DNA of 64,000 nucleotides from CAVXTF01 sp963701375 (GTDB taxonomy: Bacteria > Actinomycetota > Acidimicrobiia > Acidimicrobiales > CAVXTF01). Below, piece after piece: positions 8,404 through 17,611 of this stretch. The notes under the pieces were generated by a model. That model did not search any database and was not told where the DNA came from. It worked only from the letters and a program-made list of their open reading frames with translations. Numbering within the stretch: the first letter of the stretch is position 1; each line of letters starts with the position of its first letter. The position numbers were made by a program, and so were the translations under genes. The stretch lies in contig CAVOZT010000004.1 in assembly GCA_963701375.1 (NCBI GenBank), positions 930,001-994,000 on the forward strand. The letters run 5' to 3'.

Positions 8404-10476
8404 TTAACCGCTCTGACTGGTTGTATACAGGATCAGGGCAGCGTAGGTCAACCCTTCAATCGTCTGCCCACCCGATGTCCCCGTCACTTGGGCCAAGGCG
8501 CCTGAGGGGCCGCCCACGGCCCAATGAACATGGAATATCGCTGAGGGCTGACCAACTGCAGCTGTCGTGACCGTGGCCGACACGGTCGCAGCGTTCACCT
8601 TTACGGTTCCACTCACCGCGACACCGGGTACCAGGACGTCGCGACTGAGCATGAACAGGGTTCCGTTTTCGATCGCATGAGAAGTTCCACCGTGCAAACC
8701 GTGATCGAGCGAGCCCAATGTGTCCGCATAGCGGGCGACGGCATCTCCCACGGTGGCGACGGCAGCAGAGCCGAGCTTAAGGAGAGTCTTGGACCCGGTG
8801 TTGGATAGGCCCGGGATGAGCGGTGGCACGGCTGCCAGGGATTCGGCATATACCCCGACGGTGTGGATCGGTGCAACTAGAGGTGCGCAGGAAGCGTTCA
8901 TCGTGTCCAAGCTTTGGGGTGCGCTCACGAAGACTTGTACCAACTTGTCCCCGCAACTGGTGTCACCTTCGCCTACTACGTGAGTCGAGTTGGCCAACTC
9001 GATGAAGCGGGCGTGGCCGCCCAGCTCTGCGATCACCTTGGGAACGTCAGATGGAGGGGTCCATGTGTCGAACTCTCCGCCGAGGATGAGAACAGGGATC
9101 GACTTCGGCAACAGCGGCTGACCGATGGTGGGCGGCACAGCTTCGAGTGGCGACGGCCAAGCGAGACATGCGGTGTATGCCTCAGTATTCTGATCCTGTT
9201 CCAGCCACTCCTGTGTGGTGAACGGGGCAAACGTCGACTTAGGGAGAGCTGTCACTGCCTCCGCAAGTTCGGTCGAGCGGGCGGAGTGACTCTCGTGCAT
9301 GTCGTACAACTGCGGATAGTCGAGACACGAAACGGCCAGATAGAGCTCTCCTGAGTAGACGCTTGCGGGAGTGTTGAAGTAGTTCTCCTGAAAGGCGGTT
9401 CGCTCCGCATAGAGACGGAGCAATGGATACGAGTCTCCTGAATCGAGCAAGGCTCGAGCTGCGGCGTCGAGGTCACGATAGATATCCGGGTCGCCGGCGC
9501 CATCGTTGGTGAGGTCCACAAGACCGACCACGTTCATCGTGACCGGCTCGACGACGCCGTTCGGACCGGGAACGTCGCCGGTGATCGGGGACTGGCGGAG
9601 GCGGAGAGCCAGAGCCTCGATGTTGTTCCACGCACCATGCGGAACATTCTGAGCACACGCCGGGCTGCGGCTGCACGCGTTGTCGTAGTTGGCGGGCATG
9701 TTGTCGACAGAGGATCGGTACCAGGGATCGAGGTTCTGGGTTTCGTAGGTCGAATCGAGGACGACCGATCGGATCAGCCCCGGAAAACGGCTCGCGAAGG
9801 TCTGGGCGAAGAACGATCCGTAGGAGTCGCCGTAGAGATCGATCTTGTTGATGCCCAGTGCCTCGATGATGGCCGCCATGTCGTTGGCAGCGAGGGCCGA
9901 CGTGAACAGATCAGAAGCGTGGACGAACGTCCCGTTGGGATTTTTCCAACGGTGGTTGAGTGTGTTGGCGCAAGATGCAACCACGGCATTGAAGACGGGA
10001 CCGCTGGCCTGACCCGTGAAGTTCTGCAGCTCGGGGCACTTGAGCGTGGCCGACAGACCAGTGCCACGCAGGTCGATCGCGAGCATGTTCCAGTGAGCAA
10101 GGAGTCGGCCGTACATGACCTGGTAGCCGCCCTTCACCGACAACGCCGACGGGTAGCCGGGGCCGCCTTCGACAGGAACAACGGTTCCACTTGCCGCGCC
10201 GTGGGACGTGGCCGGATACCAGACGTACGCGATCTTGATCTTTGGGCCGCCTGGATCGGTGTAGTCGAGAGGGACCGCGAACGTCCCGCAATATGAGGTT
10301 GACCCCGGCTTGCACTGCGTCAGTGTCTGGGTCCCGACCCTTATCGTGTGTCCCGGCACGGAAGTTGCAACCAACCCGGATTCCGCGTGTGCGATACCCG
10401 ATACGGTTGCAATGACCGCGAGGACGCCAGTCGTCCAGCCTCGGAACTTCGAGCGCATGAATCGACGAACCTTCAT
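8404..10476 (-). CDS. Secreted alpha/beta hydrolase, TAP-type (tripeptidyl aminopeptidase-like)
   Basis: A 690-residue exported hydrolase. The N-terminus (MKVRRFMRSK, a hydrophobic segment, AHAES) is a Sec signal peptide. The alpha/beta fold shows an oxyanion region VEGGPGYPS and the nucleophile elbow LYGDSYGSF (Ser near residue 217). A C-terminal TAP-like segment, LILGGEFDTWTPP, supplies the acid Asp, and STHVVGEGDTSC supplies the catalytic His. It most likely trims peptides outside the cell, although ester substrates are possible. An extra C-terminal region of about 150 residues after the fold has no recognised domain. It precedes the amino acid importer, which fits peptide scavenging. Confidence 0.88.
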   Translation of the reverse strand: MKVRRFMRSKFRGWTTGVLAVIATVSGIAHAESGLVATSVPGHTIRVGTQTLTQCKPGSTSYCGTFAVPLDYTDPGGPKIKIAYVWYPATSHGAASGTVVPVEGGPGYPSALSVKGGYQVMYGRLLAHWNMLAIDLRGTGLSATLKCPELQNFTGQASGPVFNAVVASCANTLNHRWKNPNGTFVHASDLFTSALAANDMAAIIEALGINKIDLYGDSYGSFFAQTFASRFPGLIRSVVLDSTYETQNLDPWYRSSVDNMPANYDNACSRSPACAQNVPHGAWNNIEALALRLRQSPITGDVPGPNGVVEPVTMNVVGLVDLTNDGAGDPDIYRDLDAAARALLDSGDSYPLLRLYAERTAFQENYFNTPASVYSGELYLAVSCLDYPQLYDMHESHSARSTELAEAVTALPKSTFAPFTTQEWLEQDQNTEAYTACLAWPSPLEAVPPTIGQPLLPKSIPVLILGGEFDTWTPPSDVPKVIAELGGHARFIELANSTHVVGEGDTSCGDKLVQVFVSAPQSLDTMNASCAPLVAPIHTVGVYAESLAAVPPLIPGLSNTGSKTLLKLGSAAVATVGDAVARYADTLGSLDHGLHGGTSHAIENGTLFMLSRDVLVPGVAVSGTVKVNAATVSATVTTAAVGQPSAIFHVHWAVGGPSGALAQVTGTSGGQTIEGLTYAALILYTTSQSG

Positions 10477-10538
10477 CGAATCACCCCTTGTTCTGAATTT
10501 GACGTTGAAGACCGAAGTCCGAGCGCAATGTCAGTCGG

Positions 10539-12146
10539 TCAGGCTTGGCCTGCCACCTCGCTCGCACATCGGTAGCCACTCCGGAGTCCGCCTTCGACGT
10601 AGCCTTGGAAGTTGATCGAGGTGTGTTCGCCTGCAAAGTGCAGGTTCTTTTCGCGTTTGCCCTGTATCCCGTTGAAGCTGGTGTACTGACCGACCTTCAG
10701 GTACGAGTAGGCGCCCAAGATGTGGGGATCACCGGAGGACCAGACGTAGAAGGCCTTCCCGTTGTAGGCCTGCTTCACGCCGGGGAAGAGCTTTTCGAAC
10801 TCGTCCAGATATGCGTCGACCATGGCTTGCGGAGGCCTGCCGACGTAGGTGGTCAACCCATAGCGCGAACCCCAATTCAAACCCTCCACACCACCGGGTA
10901 GAGCAGCGAGGATCCCGGGCCGCCCTGCCTGGTCTACCGTCGCATCCCAGGCGCCCTCTACGACTCCACCGCAGTAGGCGTTCCCCGTAGCGTCATCCGC
11001 GTTCCAAACGCGAGTCCTACATTGAATAAAGAACTTGGCGTTGGTCCCGAGCGGTTCCTCCTCGATGGCGCGACGGTGAAGCGGCGAGATCGTCTCGGAG
11101 ACACCGTCGAGATCTACCTCTCTCAATGTGGTGAATGGAAGAGCTAAAACGACGTGATCGGCCTCTATGTCGTGAACGGAGCCGTCGCTCTCGAATGTGC
11201 AGACGTAGCTGTTCCCGCTCGAGGTCCTGAGCGCGACAAGCTTTTGCCCGAGCTTGACTGTTCCAGAAGGGAGGCGTTCCAGCAGTCCGGCGATAAGCCT
11301 GTCGTTCCCGCCGTGTATACGCCACTTCTCGTTTCCGCCACCCAACGCTGGACGCGTCCGCCGCTGCCAACTGTTTGGCGTACTGGCGTCCTGGCCGAGC
11401 AGGTAGACAAGATTCAGAGCCGACTGCTCGTCTGGAGGGCCGCCGAACTCGTCGAGAACGGCGGAAGCGCACAGAGCCCCGAAGTCGGAATTCACACCTC
11501 CGTGAATGTACGCGTCGATCCACTCTGACACCGACATCCGGTCGAATTTCGCTCCTCCAGGTGTGTGAGAGTTGTACAGCGTCGGCCATGGCGCAGTCTT
11601 GAAAGCCGCATGGTGGAAGAGCTTCCACGCCCAGTCGTGCCAGTCCTTGTTGAGTGCCGCCTGTGACCATGGCTGCCCACCGAAGCGCAGCGTTTCGGCT
11701 TTTGCGTCTGTCCCAGGCGGATACCGGTTCGTGTTGTCCAGAGTGAGGCCGAAGCTCTTGGCCAATGCGAGCGTCTTCATGTGCTCAGGGTTGATGAACT
11801 CGGCGTGCTGCTCTACGAGCTGTCGATTGTCGAAGAATCCTCGCAGCGTTCTGATCCGACCGCCAGGCACGGTGTCGTACTCGTACACAGTCGGGTGAAT
11901 CCCGTGGTTTCTCCACAATCTGTAAGCGCACCCGAGGCCGGCGATGCCGGCGCCGACCACGACAACTCTCGGAGCGGCGCGGGTGCGAGGCGAGGCGCCT
12001 GCCGGGTCCGCGAACGCTCCGGGCATCGCCGCTGCCGAGAGGGTGGCGCCTGCCCCGATCAGGAAGCGACGCCTCGATAGTTGCCTTCCGACGAGCTCTC
12101 CGGCCTCTTCAACGGCGCAGCCCGCACCACGCGCACATATGGACAC
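10539..12146 (-). CDS. Flavin-dependent amine oxidase, Tat-exported
   Basis: About 535 residues. The start is placed at GTG 12146 because it sets a twin-arginine signal (SRRRFLIGAGATLS) some 20 residues from the N-terminus; the longer frame up to 12407 would overlap the helicase gene. A Rossmann motif VVVVGAGIAGLGCAYRL binds FAD and is followed by the second conserved segment PGGRIRTL. The C-terminal HFAGEHTSINFQGYVEGGL is the closing FAD-contact motif of monoamine/L-amino acid oxidases. It oxidises an amine or amino acid to an imine and hydrogen peroxide outside the membrane. It ends 62 bases before the peptidase, so the two may form a scavenging operon. Confidence 0.88.
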   Translation of the reverse strand: MSICARGAGCAVEEAGELVGRQLSRRRFLIGAGATLSAAAMPGAFADPAGASPRTRAAPRVVVVGAGIAGLGCAYRLWRNHGIHPTVYEYDTVPGGRIRTLRGFFDNRQLVEQHAEFINPEHMKTLALAKSFGLTLDNTNRYPPGTDAKAETLRFGGQPWSQAALNKDWHDWAWKLFHHAAFKTAPWPTLYNSHTPGGAKFDRMSVSEWIDAYIHGGVNSDFGALCASAVLDEFGGPPDEQSALNLVYLLGQDASTPNSWQRRTRPALGGGNEKWRIHGGNDRLIAGLLERLPSGTVKLGQKLVALRTSSGNSYVCTFESDGSVHDIEADHVVLALPFTTLREVDLDGVSETISPLHRRAIEEEPLGTNAKFFIQCRTRVWNADDATGNAYCGGVVEGAWDATVDQAGRPGILAALPGGVEGLNWGSRYGLTTYVGRPPQAMVDAYLDEFEKLFPGVKQAYNGKAFYVWSSGDPHILGAYSYLKVGQYTSFNGIQGKREKNLHFAGEHTSINFQGYVEGGLRSGYRCASEVAGQA

Positions 12147-12312
12147 GGCTTGCGCATGTCGGATCGCCGCTCCAGCCCCGCTTGGTCCCCAAGTTCGCAC
12201 GCTTGAAGTTGCCCTCCCCGAGGGGTGACCATACACCCGGCCTCCGAAATAGGGTTGGCTGATTCCGGCACCTGAACGCCGGCTGAGGTCAGCTAATGCG
12301 AGGGTAGACCGG

Positions 12313-13575
12313 TCACTTGTCGCGACGTGAGTCGCTGCCGTGCCGACCCTTGCCGCCACCCGGCCCTGAGCCCTTGTGCGAACGCCGCCTTGGGGACATA
12401 TCGGCAACTCGTGCTCGGCTCGGCGGTCGGCGATTGGGAACTGAGGATTTGGTTCCGGTTTCGAGATTCAGATCGCGGCGAAGTGAGCCAGCTTTCAATT
12501 GCTGGTCGGGTAGGACAAACGCGACTACCGAACCCTCTGCACCAGTTCTTCCGGTGCGACCGGAGCGGTGGAGATAATCCTTGGAGTCTGCGGGAAGGTC
12601 GTAGTGGACGACACGCGTGACTCCGTCGACATGTATACCCCGTGCGGCAACGTCTGTTGCTACGAGCACACGAACTCTTCCCGCTCGGAAATTCGCAAGC
12701 GACTTCTCGCGGTCGGACTGGCTCCGGCCGCCATGGATGGCTGCGGCCGAAACCCCGGTTCTGGACAGCTGCTTGGCGAGTCGGTCGACTCCATGCTTCG
12801 TTCGGACAAAGACGATTGAAGTGCCCTCAGCGCTGACTATGTCGGTGCAAGCGTCCAAGCGGTCCGCATGGGTGACCGATTGGAAGTGGTGAGTCACTCG
12901 GGCGATCTCCTCGGTGCGGGCGGCGACCTGGTGAAAGACCGGGTCGCGCTGGTACCGACGGACGAGAACATCGACGGCTCCATCGAGAGTCGCAGAAAAG
13001 AGCAGGGTCTGACGGTTCGTTGCAGTGGCATCGAGAAGACGGCGAACCGCCGGCAAGAAGCCCATGTCTGCCATGCGGTCCGCTTCGTCGATGACCACGA
13101 AGTCCACACGTGAGAGCGAGACGTCTCCTTGACTTATCAGATCCTCAAGGCGCCCAGGACACGCGACTGCGACGTCAACGCCCTTACGCAGAGCGTTGCG
13201 CTGTCCGCCGAAACCGGCCCCTCCGAAAAAGGTCTGGACCTTGAGATTTCTCACTGCCAGCAGTGGGCGCAGGATGTCGGCAATCTGAGTGGCCAACTCC
13301 CTTGTCGGCGCGAGCACCAAAGCTGCTGGATGCTTGGCGCTTCCGCGAGACGCCTTGACGGCCAGCGGAAGGGCGAATGCGAGGGTCTTTCCCGAGCCAG
13401 TAGGTGCCTTCGCGGAGACGTCGCGGCCGGCCATCGCATCCGCGATGGTTTTTGCTTGAATGGGTAGCGGACTTGTGATGCCACTACCGTCGAGGCAGGC
13501 GACGAGGTTGCCGGGCACCCCGAGCTCGGCGAAGGTTTGGACAGGCGCGTCCTCACCTAGGACAACTGTTGACAC
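12313..13575 (-). CDS. DEAD-box ATP-dependent RNA helicase
   Basis: RecA-like helicase with all main motifs: Q-motif (TSPLPIQAKTI), motif I APTGSGKT, motif Ia PTRELATQI, motif II VIDEADRM, motif III SAT, motif V ATDVAARGIHV and motif VI HRSGRTGRTG. The C-terminal tail is basic and Gly/Ser-rich, as in RhlE-type proteins that act on rRNA or cold-stressed mRNA. The GTG at 13575 (MSTVVLGED...) has GGGAG upstream; an ATG at 13668 would add 31 residues without homology. It is cytosolic. There is a gap of about 165 bases to the amine oxidase, so they are probably separate transcripts. Confidence 0.94.
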   Translation of the reverse strand: MSTVVLGEDAPVQTFAELGVPGNLVACLDGSGITSPLPIQAKTIADAMAGRDVSAKAPTGSGKTLAFALPLAVKASRGSAKHPAALVLAPTRELATQIADILRPLLAVRNLKVQTFFGGAGFGGQRNALRKGVDVAVACPGRLEDLISQGDVSLSRVDFVVIDEADRMADMGFLPAVRRLLDATATNRQTLLFSATLDGAVDVLVRRYQRDPVFHQVAARTEEIARVTHHFQSVTHADRLDACTDIVSAEGTSIVFVRTKHGVDRLAKQLSRTGVSAAAIHGGRSQSDREKSLANFRAGRVRVLVATDVAARGIHVDGVTRVVHYDLPADSKDYLHRSGRTGRTGAEGSVVAFVLPDQQLKAGSLRRDLNLETGTKSSVPNRRPPSRARVADMSPRRRSHKGSGPGGGKGRHGSDSRRDK

Positions 13576-13740
13576 GATGGAAACTCCCGTTCTCTGGTCG
13601 CGCACTCCAACCTGAGGTGGTTTCCACCGGGTATCAGTGAGCTCGTGCCGGAAGTTGTGCTCCGACACGTTGAATCCAAGATCATACCAGTGCGGTGCGC
13701 ACGTAACGACAAGGCCTGGATCCGGGTGTCAGAAAGAAAG

Positions 13741-14538
13741 TCACATCGGAACGGGAGAGTCGTCTGGGCGGATCAGCGCATCCGTGCCACCGTCGACGAA
13801 CAGCACAGAGCCGCAAAAGAAGCGAGCACCGGGCCCCAATAGGAACGAGACGACCCCTGCAAGCTCCTCCGGCGCCCCTGTTCGCCCGACCGGGATCGGG
13901 AATGCGTCGACGAACTTGCCGATCGTCGGATCCTCCCTTGTTTCCTGGAGCATTGGCGTTTCGATTGCTCCGGGCACGATCACATTCAGGTTGATGCCAG
14001 CACCAGCCCAGTTTTTGCTTGGGGCGTTTCGGCGAACCCACCTGGCCACGGCGAGCTTCGTCGCGGGATAGGTCGCCAAGGCGCCCGATTCGTCGGCGGC
14101 CGCCCGAGCGGCGTTCTCGTCACCGGCGAGGCACAGCTCAGCCAGGGACACGGGAATGCCAGGCTGACAGGTCGTCGAATTCGAGCTAACCGCGATTGCA
14201 GCGGGTGCATCTCCGGCCGCCAACAGTGGTCGGAGGCCTGCTAGCAGCTCGACTGTGCCGAAGTAATTCACCGACGCAAGGAGGCTGCCCGGCACGCCGG
14301 AAAGGCCCGCAAGGCCCGCCCAGGTGACCAGGCCGTCGATTGCGTCGCCGGAAGCGCGTTCGACCGCGTCGATTGCCATCGAGCGGCCACTTGGCGTTCC
14401 CAGGTCCGCAACGATCTCGGCATCGTGACGATCGATGCCGATCACCCGCAGTCCGTCGGCCTGTAGTCGCGTGGCCGTGGCCCTCCCCATGCCCGAGGCA
14501 GATCCGGTCACGACGATCGTTCGCTGTCTTGCGCCCAT
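13741..14538 (-). CDS. SDR family oxidoreductase (3-alpha-hydroxysteroid dehydrogenase-like)
   Basis: About 265 residues. TGSASGMGRATA is the NAD(P)-binding loop, the segment VTWAGLAG replaces the usual NNAG, SSNST carries the catalytic Ser, and YPATKLAVARWVR carries the Tyr-x-x-x-Lys pair. The shortened middle region and the long insert after the Ser (CLAGDENAARAAADE) resemble 3-alpha-hydroxysteroid dehydrogenase/carbonyl reductase members. The ATG at 14538 (MGARQRTIVV) is chosen over 14598, which would add 20 residues. The closing FLLGPGARFFCGSVLFVDGG is the usual SDR end. It is divergent from a P450-like gene, a plausible pair for sterol or terpenoid oxidation (inference). Confidence 0.87.
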   Translation of the reverse strand: MGARQRTIVVTGSASGMGRATATRLQADGLRVIGIDRHDAEIVADLGTPSGRSMAIDAVERASGDAIDGLVTWAGLAGLSGVPGSLLASVNYFGTVELLAGLRPLLAAGDAPAAIAVSSNSTTCQPGIPVSLAELCLAGDENAARAAADESGALATYPATKLAVARWVRRNAPSKNWAGAGINLNVIVPGAIETPMLQETREDPTIGKFVDAFPIPVGRTGAPEELAGVVSFLLGPGARFFCGSVLFVDGGTDALIRPDDSPVPM

Positions 14539-14607
14539 GAGTTGATACCTTGCCACCGCTCGAGACTGATCAAGCCGATTAACCGCTCGACCTGACAATC
14601 TGTCGGG

Positions 14608-15921
14608 ATGGGTCGGCCGCTGATTACCCCGATGCCTCCCGTCGCAGAAGGGGTGGCCCTGCCGTGGGACCGGCCCGTCGGCGATGCGGTGGCGGTGATC
14701 GCAGAGGCTAGGGCCGCTCTCGGTGACACCTTCGTCGTGGACAGCGGCTCCGATCGGTATTTGTTCACCTTTTCGCCGGTCGGTGTGGCCGCGCTATACG
14801 GACTTGGCGAGGATCGGGCAAGCAAAGGTGTCGCCGATTGGAGGATGCTGCGACGCAAGGTTCCCGACGAGCTCTTCTCCGGCCGGCGGACATTTCCGCA
14901 CGACCTCTTCGGACGCAGCGACTCTGCCACTTACATGGCCAACGTACGAGATGCACTCTCCTTGACGATCGACGAGCTTGGCACTAGCGGGTCGATCGAC
15001 GTTTTCGACCTCACCCGGCGCCTCGGCCATAGGGTCGGATTGGCATCGTGGGGCGGCCCAGGCTCGAGCTACCCTCCGACGTTGGATCAACTCATTGCAG
15101 CGTTCGACGTGCTCGACGGGTCCGAAGCGTTCGTGCATCCCGAAGTGATGGCTGCCGTGGCGGAAACCGGGAAAGCCGCTGAGAAGGCGGCGCTCTGTAC
15201 CGTGACCGAGTTGATCGCCAGGTCGCTCGACCGTTTCGATGCGAATCCGGATCTGCAGGGCCAACACCCTCTGTTCACCCGAATCGCCTTGTCATGGTCC
15301 GAAGAATCCGAGCAAACCAGGCGTACCGGTGTGGCTCACGATGTGGCCCTCATTCACATCGCGTCGATGTCGAATCTTTTTGCCGCGATGGGTTGGGCCT
15401 TGGCGGACGTGCTGGAAGATTCGGAGTCGTGTCGCCGGATTAGCAAGGGCGATTCGGAGTGGGCTGAAAAATCCGCGATTGAATCGACGCGGATGGCGCA
15501 GCGCTCGATCATGTCCCGCTTTGTCCTCGAGCCCGTGACCTTCTTCGACGGATTTGTGACGTTCGAGGTAGCTCACGGCACGACCATCGCAACCCTCTTG
15601 CCTGTGACCAATACCACTTCGGCTCCCGGGTACGACACGTGGGATCCGTCTCGTTGGAGCAGACGGCGCCTAGCGGATCCCGGGTCGTTGCCAGCCGTCG
15701 AGCTGGTGACGGTATTCGGGCACGGGAAGCACACCTGTCCTGCGCAGCCGTTCTCCCTCGCCGCGATGACTGTTGCCACGATGACGTTGCTGTCGAAGTT
15801 CGACTGGACGCCCGGCTGGGTGAAACACCCGAGGCCGCTGCCGGCTCAGATCGGGGGAGTCTCCCGCGCAGCCGATCCCTGTCCGGTCACCTATCGCAGG
15901 AAGTCGACACGAGGTACCTAG
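14608..15921 (+). CDS. Cytochrome P450 (atypical I-helix)
   Basis: 437 residues. The heme-binding loop is FGHGKHTCPAQPF, with the thiolate Cys near residue 377. The K-helix shows E-S-T-R (the ExxR pair), and a WDPSRW segment lies before the heme loop. These make it a P450 monooxygenase. The I-helix, however, reads HIASMSNLFAAMGWAL where the family has A/G-G-x-D/E-T, so the acid-alcohol pair that usually delivers protons is missing. The enzyme may use another proton path, a peroxide, or have lost oxygenase activity. The protein is soluble with no membrane anchor. It is divergent from an SDR, and its stop is five bases before the GTG of a membrane protein. Confidence 0.82.
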   Translation: MGRPLITPMPPVAEGVALPWDRPVGDAVAVIAEARAALGDTFVVDSGSDRYLFTFSPVGVAALYGLGEDRASKGVADWRMLRRKVPDELFSGRRTFPHDLFGRSDSATYMANVRDALSLTIDELGTSGSIDVFDLTRRLGHRVGLASWGGPGSSYPPTLDQLIAAFDVLDGSEAFVHPEVMAAVAETGKAAEKAALCTVTELIARSLDRFDANPDLQGQHPLFTRIALSWSEESEQTRRTGVAHDVALIHIASMSNLFAAMGWALADVLEDSESCRRISKGDSEWAEKSAIESTRMAQRSIMSRFVLEPVTFFDGFVTFEVAHGTTIATLLPVTNTTSAPGYDTWDPSRWSRRRLADPGSLPAVELVTVFGHGKHTCPAQPFSLAAMTVATMTLLSKFDWTPGWVKHPRPLPAQIGGVSRAADPCPVTYRRKSTRGT

Positions 15922-15926
15922 GACAC

Positions 15927-17552
15927 GTGTCGCTGCCGACGGCCCAACGCCGCCGTTTGTTAGCCGTAATGGGATTTGCGGCTGGTCTCGTAGCGCTCAC
16001 CGCGTTGCTGTACGCCGTATCGGTTCGCGTATTTGCGGGCGACTCTGACGGCGCAACGGTCGTGCTCGAGGGCCAGTCGATGAGTGCCGGCCATCTCGCG
16101 TTGCACTCGTGGGCCTTGTCAGTCGACTCCTTCTGGGGTGTAGACGCAATCTTTTACACAATCGCAGTGCTGCTGACAGGGGTGCGCTCGATTCTGCTCC
16201 ATCTCGTTCCTGCGTTCATCGCTGCTCTCGTCGTCCTTTTTGGGGTTCTCATCGCACACGAGGGCCGTCGAGGGGCCGCAGCAATTGCCGCTGGTGTCAC
16301 TGTTGTGGCACTGCTCGGATTGCCCGGACACCTTCTGTCCTATTTCTATCTTCGTGGACCTCTCCACGTTGGTACGACCCTTTGGTGTCTTGTGGCGTTC
16401 TTTGCTCTGCGATCGCGACGATTCAACTTGGGATGGATTGTTGCCGTGGTGTTACTTGCCGCCGGCCTATTGGGAGACTTCCAGATAGTCGCACTCGGCA
16501 TCGCCCCGGTACTCGTGGCGGGCATCGTGACGATGCTGCGGGTCAGAAGTTGGCGTGGCGGTGCTCCGATCGTCGGTGCCGCAGTCGGGAGTGTGGTTCT
16601 AGCGGTCGTCGTGCGAAAGATCGCCGAGCTCTTCGGCACGTTCTCGATCGGCAAGCTCCAGCCGAGAGCTTCCTCGGCGCAGGTGCTGCGGAATTTCAAG
16701 AACCTCGCAACCGGCGGTGCCCACATGCTCGGTGTAGGAGGCGGCGTCTTCGGGGCAGGCGGAGTCCCAAAGGCTATCGAGGCCGTTCACGTGATCGGAT
16801 TGTTGGCTGTGGTAGCAGCTGCGTTGGTTGCAGTTGCTCGCATGATCCTCGGCATAACCAGGGGCCGAACTACCGAAGTGCAGCAAGGGAGCGGGCGAAC
16901 AGGTCAGGTATCGACTGACGACTGGATCCTCGACGACCTTCTCCTCCTTGGCTTGGTGGGAGGGGTCATCGTGTTCATCGCCCTCTCTGTCAACGACGCA
17001 TTCGAATTCGACAGGTACATGACCTCCGCGGTCATCTTCGGCAGCATCCTCGCTGCCAGGTTCATTGGACGATTCGCGACGAAGATCGACTCGGCGATCG
17101 TTCTAAGGGCGGGAGCCGCGATAGGTATTGCCGTCGTAGCCGCATTTACTGCAGGCACTGTGCTCGAGGTGACTTCAACGTCTAACCCGGTTGGGGGCTA
17201 TACCCAGGTCGGCAAGTTTCTCGAAGCCAACCATCTCGACCGGGGAATCGGCGACTATTCGGACGCGTCGATAATCACAGTCGCGACTGACGGCAGGGTG
17301 ACCGTTCGTCCCGTCAGTGGTGACCCTGAAGAGAGGGTCGTCCGCTATCAACGTCAGTCGAGTGCAGCATGGTATGCGGGCCAGTCCTTCAAGTTCCTCC
17401 TCTACGACACCGGGATACCGGGCTCCTTTGATGCGGTGACGGCATCGCTGACGTTCGGCGCTCCTCTCCACACCTATACCATCGGGAACTACAAAGTCCT
17501 CGTCTGGGACCACCCGATCTCGGTGTCTGTCAACGGGTACGACCCCGGCTGA
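15927..17552 (+). CDS. Polytopic membrane protein, GT-C glycosyltransferase-like
   Basis: A 541-residue protein with about eleven hydrophobic segments, followed by a soluble C-terminal domain of about 120 residues after the last helix (AFTAGTVLEV). The GTG at 15927 is the start because it lies five bases after the P450 stop; the open frame further upstream merely overlaps the P450. An early loop (WALSVDSFWGVDAIFYT) has spaced acidic residues as in the first loop of GT-C enzymes that use polyprenyl-linked sugars. This resemblance is weak, and no family is named with confidence. It may be co-transcribed with the P450. Confidence 0.6.
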   Translation: MSLPTAQRRRLLAVMGFAAGLVALTALLYAVSVRVFAGDSDGATVVLEGQSMSAGHLALHSWALSVDSFWGVDAIFYTIAVLLTGVRSILLHLVPAFIAALVVLFGVLIAHEGRRGAAAIAAGVTVVALLGLPGHLLSYFYLRGPLHVGTTLWCLVAFFALRSRRFNLGWIVAVVLLAAGLLGDFQIVALGIAPVLVAGIVTMLRVRSWRGGAPIVGAAVGSVVLAVVVRKIAELFGTFSIGKLQPRASSAQVLRNFKNLATGGAHMLGVGGGVFGAGGVPKAIEAVHVIGLLAVVAAALVAVARMILGITRGRTTEVQQGSGRTGQVSTDDWILDDLLLLGLVGGVIVFIALSVNDAFEFDRYMTSAVIFGSILAARFIGRFATKIDSAIVLRAGAAIGIAVVAAFTAGTVLEVTSTSNPVGGYTQVGKFLEANHLDRGIGDYSDASIITVATDGRVTVRPVSGDPEERVVRYQRQSSAAWYAGQSFKFLLYDTGIPGSFDAVTASLTFGAPLHTYTIGNYKVLVWDHPISVSVNGYDPG

Positions 17553-17611
17553 CGTCGCGAACTAGGCAATTCGTCTCCCAAGACGTCCGCGAACTTCACT
17601 CGGCATAACGG

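Noticed and set aside
9637..10296. 219-codon plus-strand ORF opposite the TAP hydrolase
   Set aside because: Antisense to a gene with an intact triad; no domain is seen.
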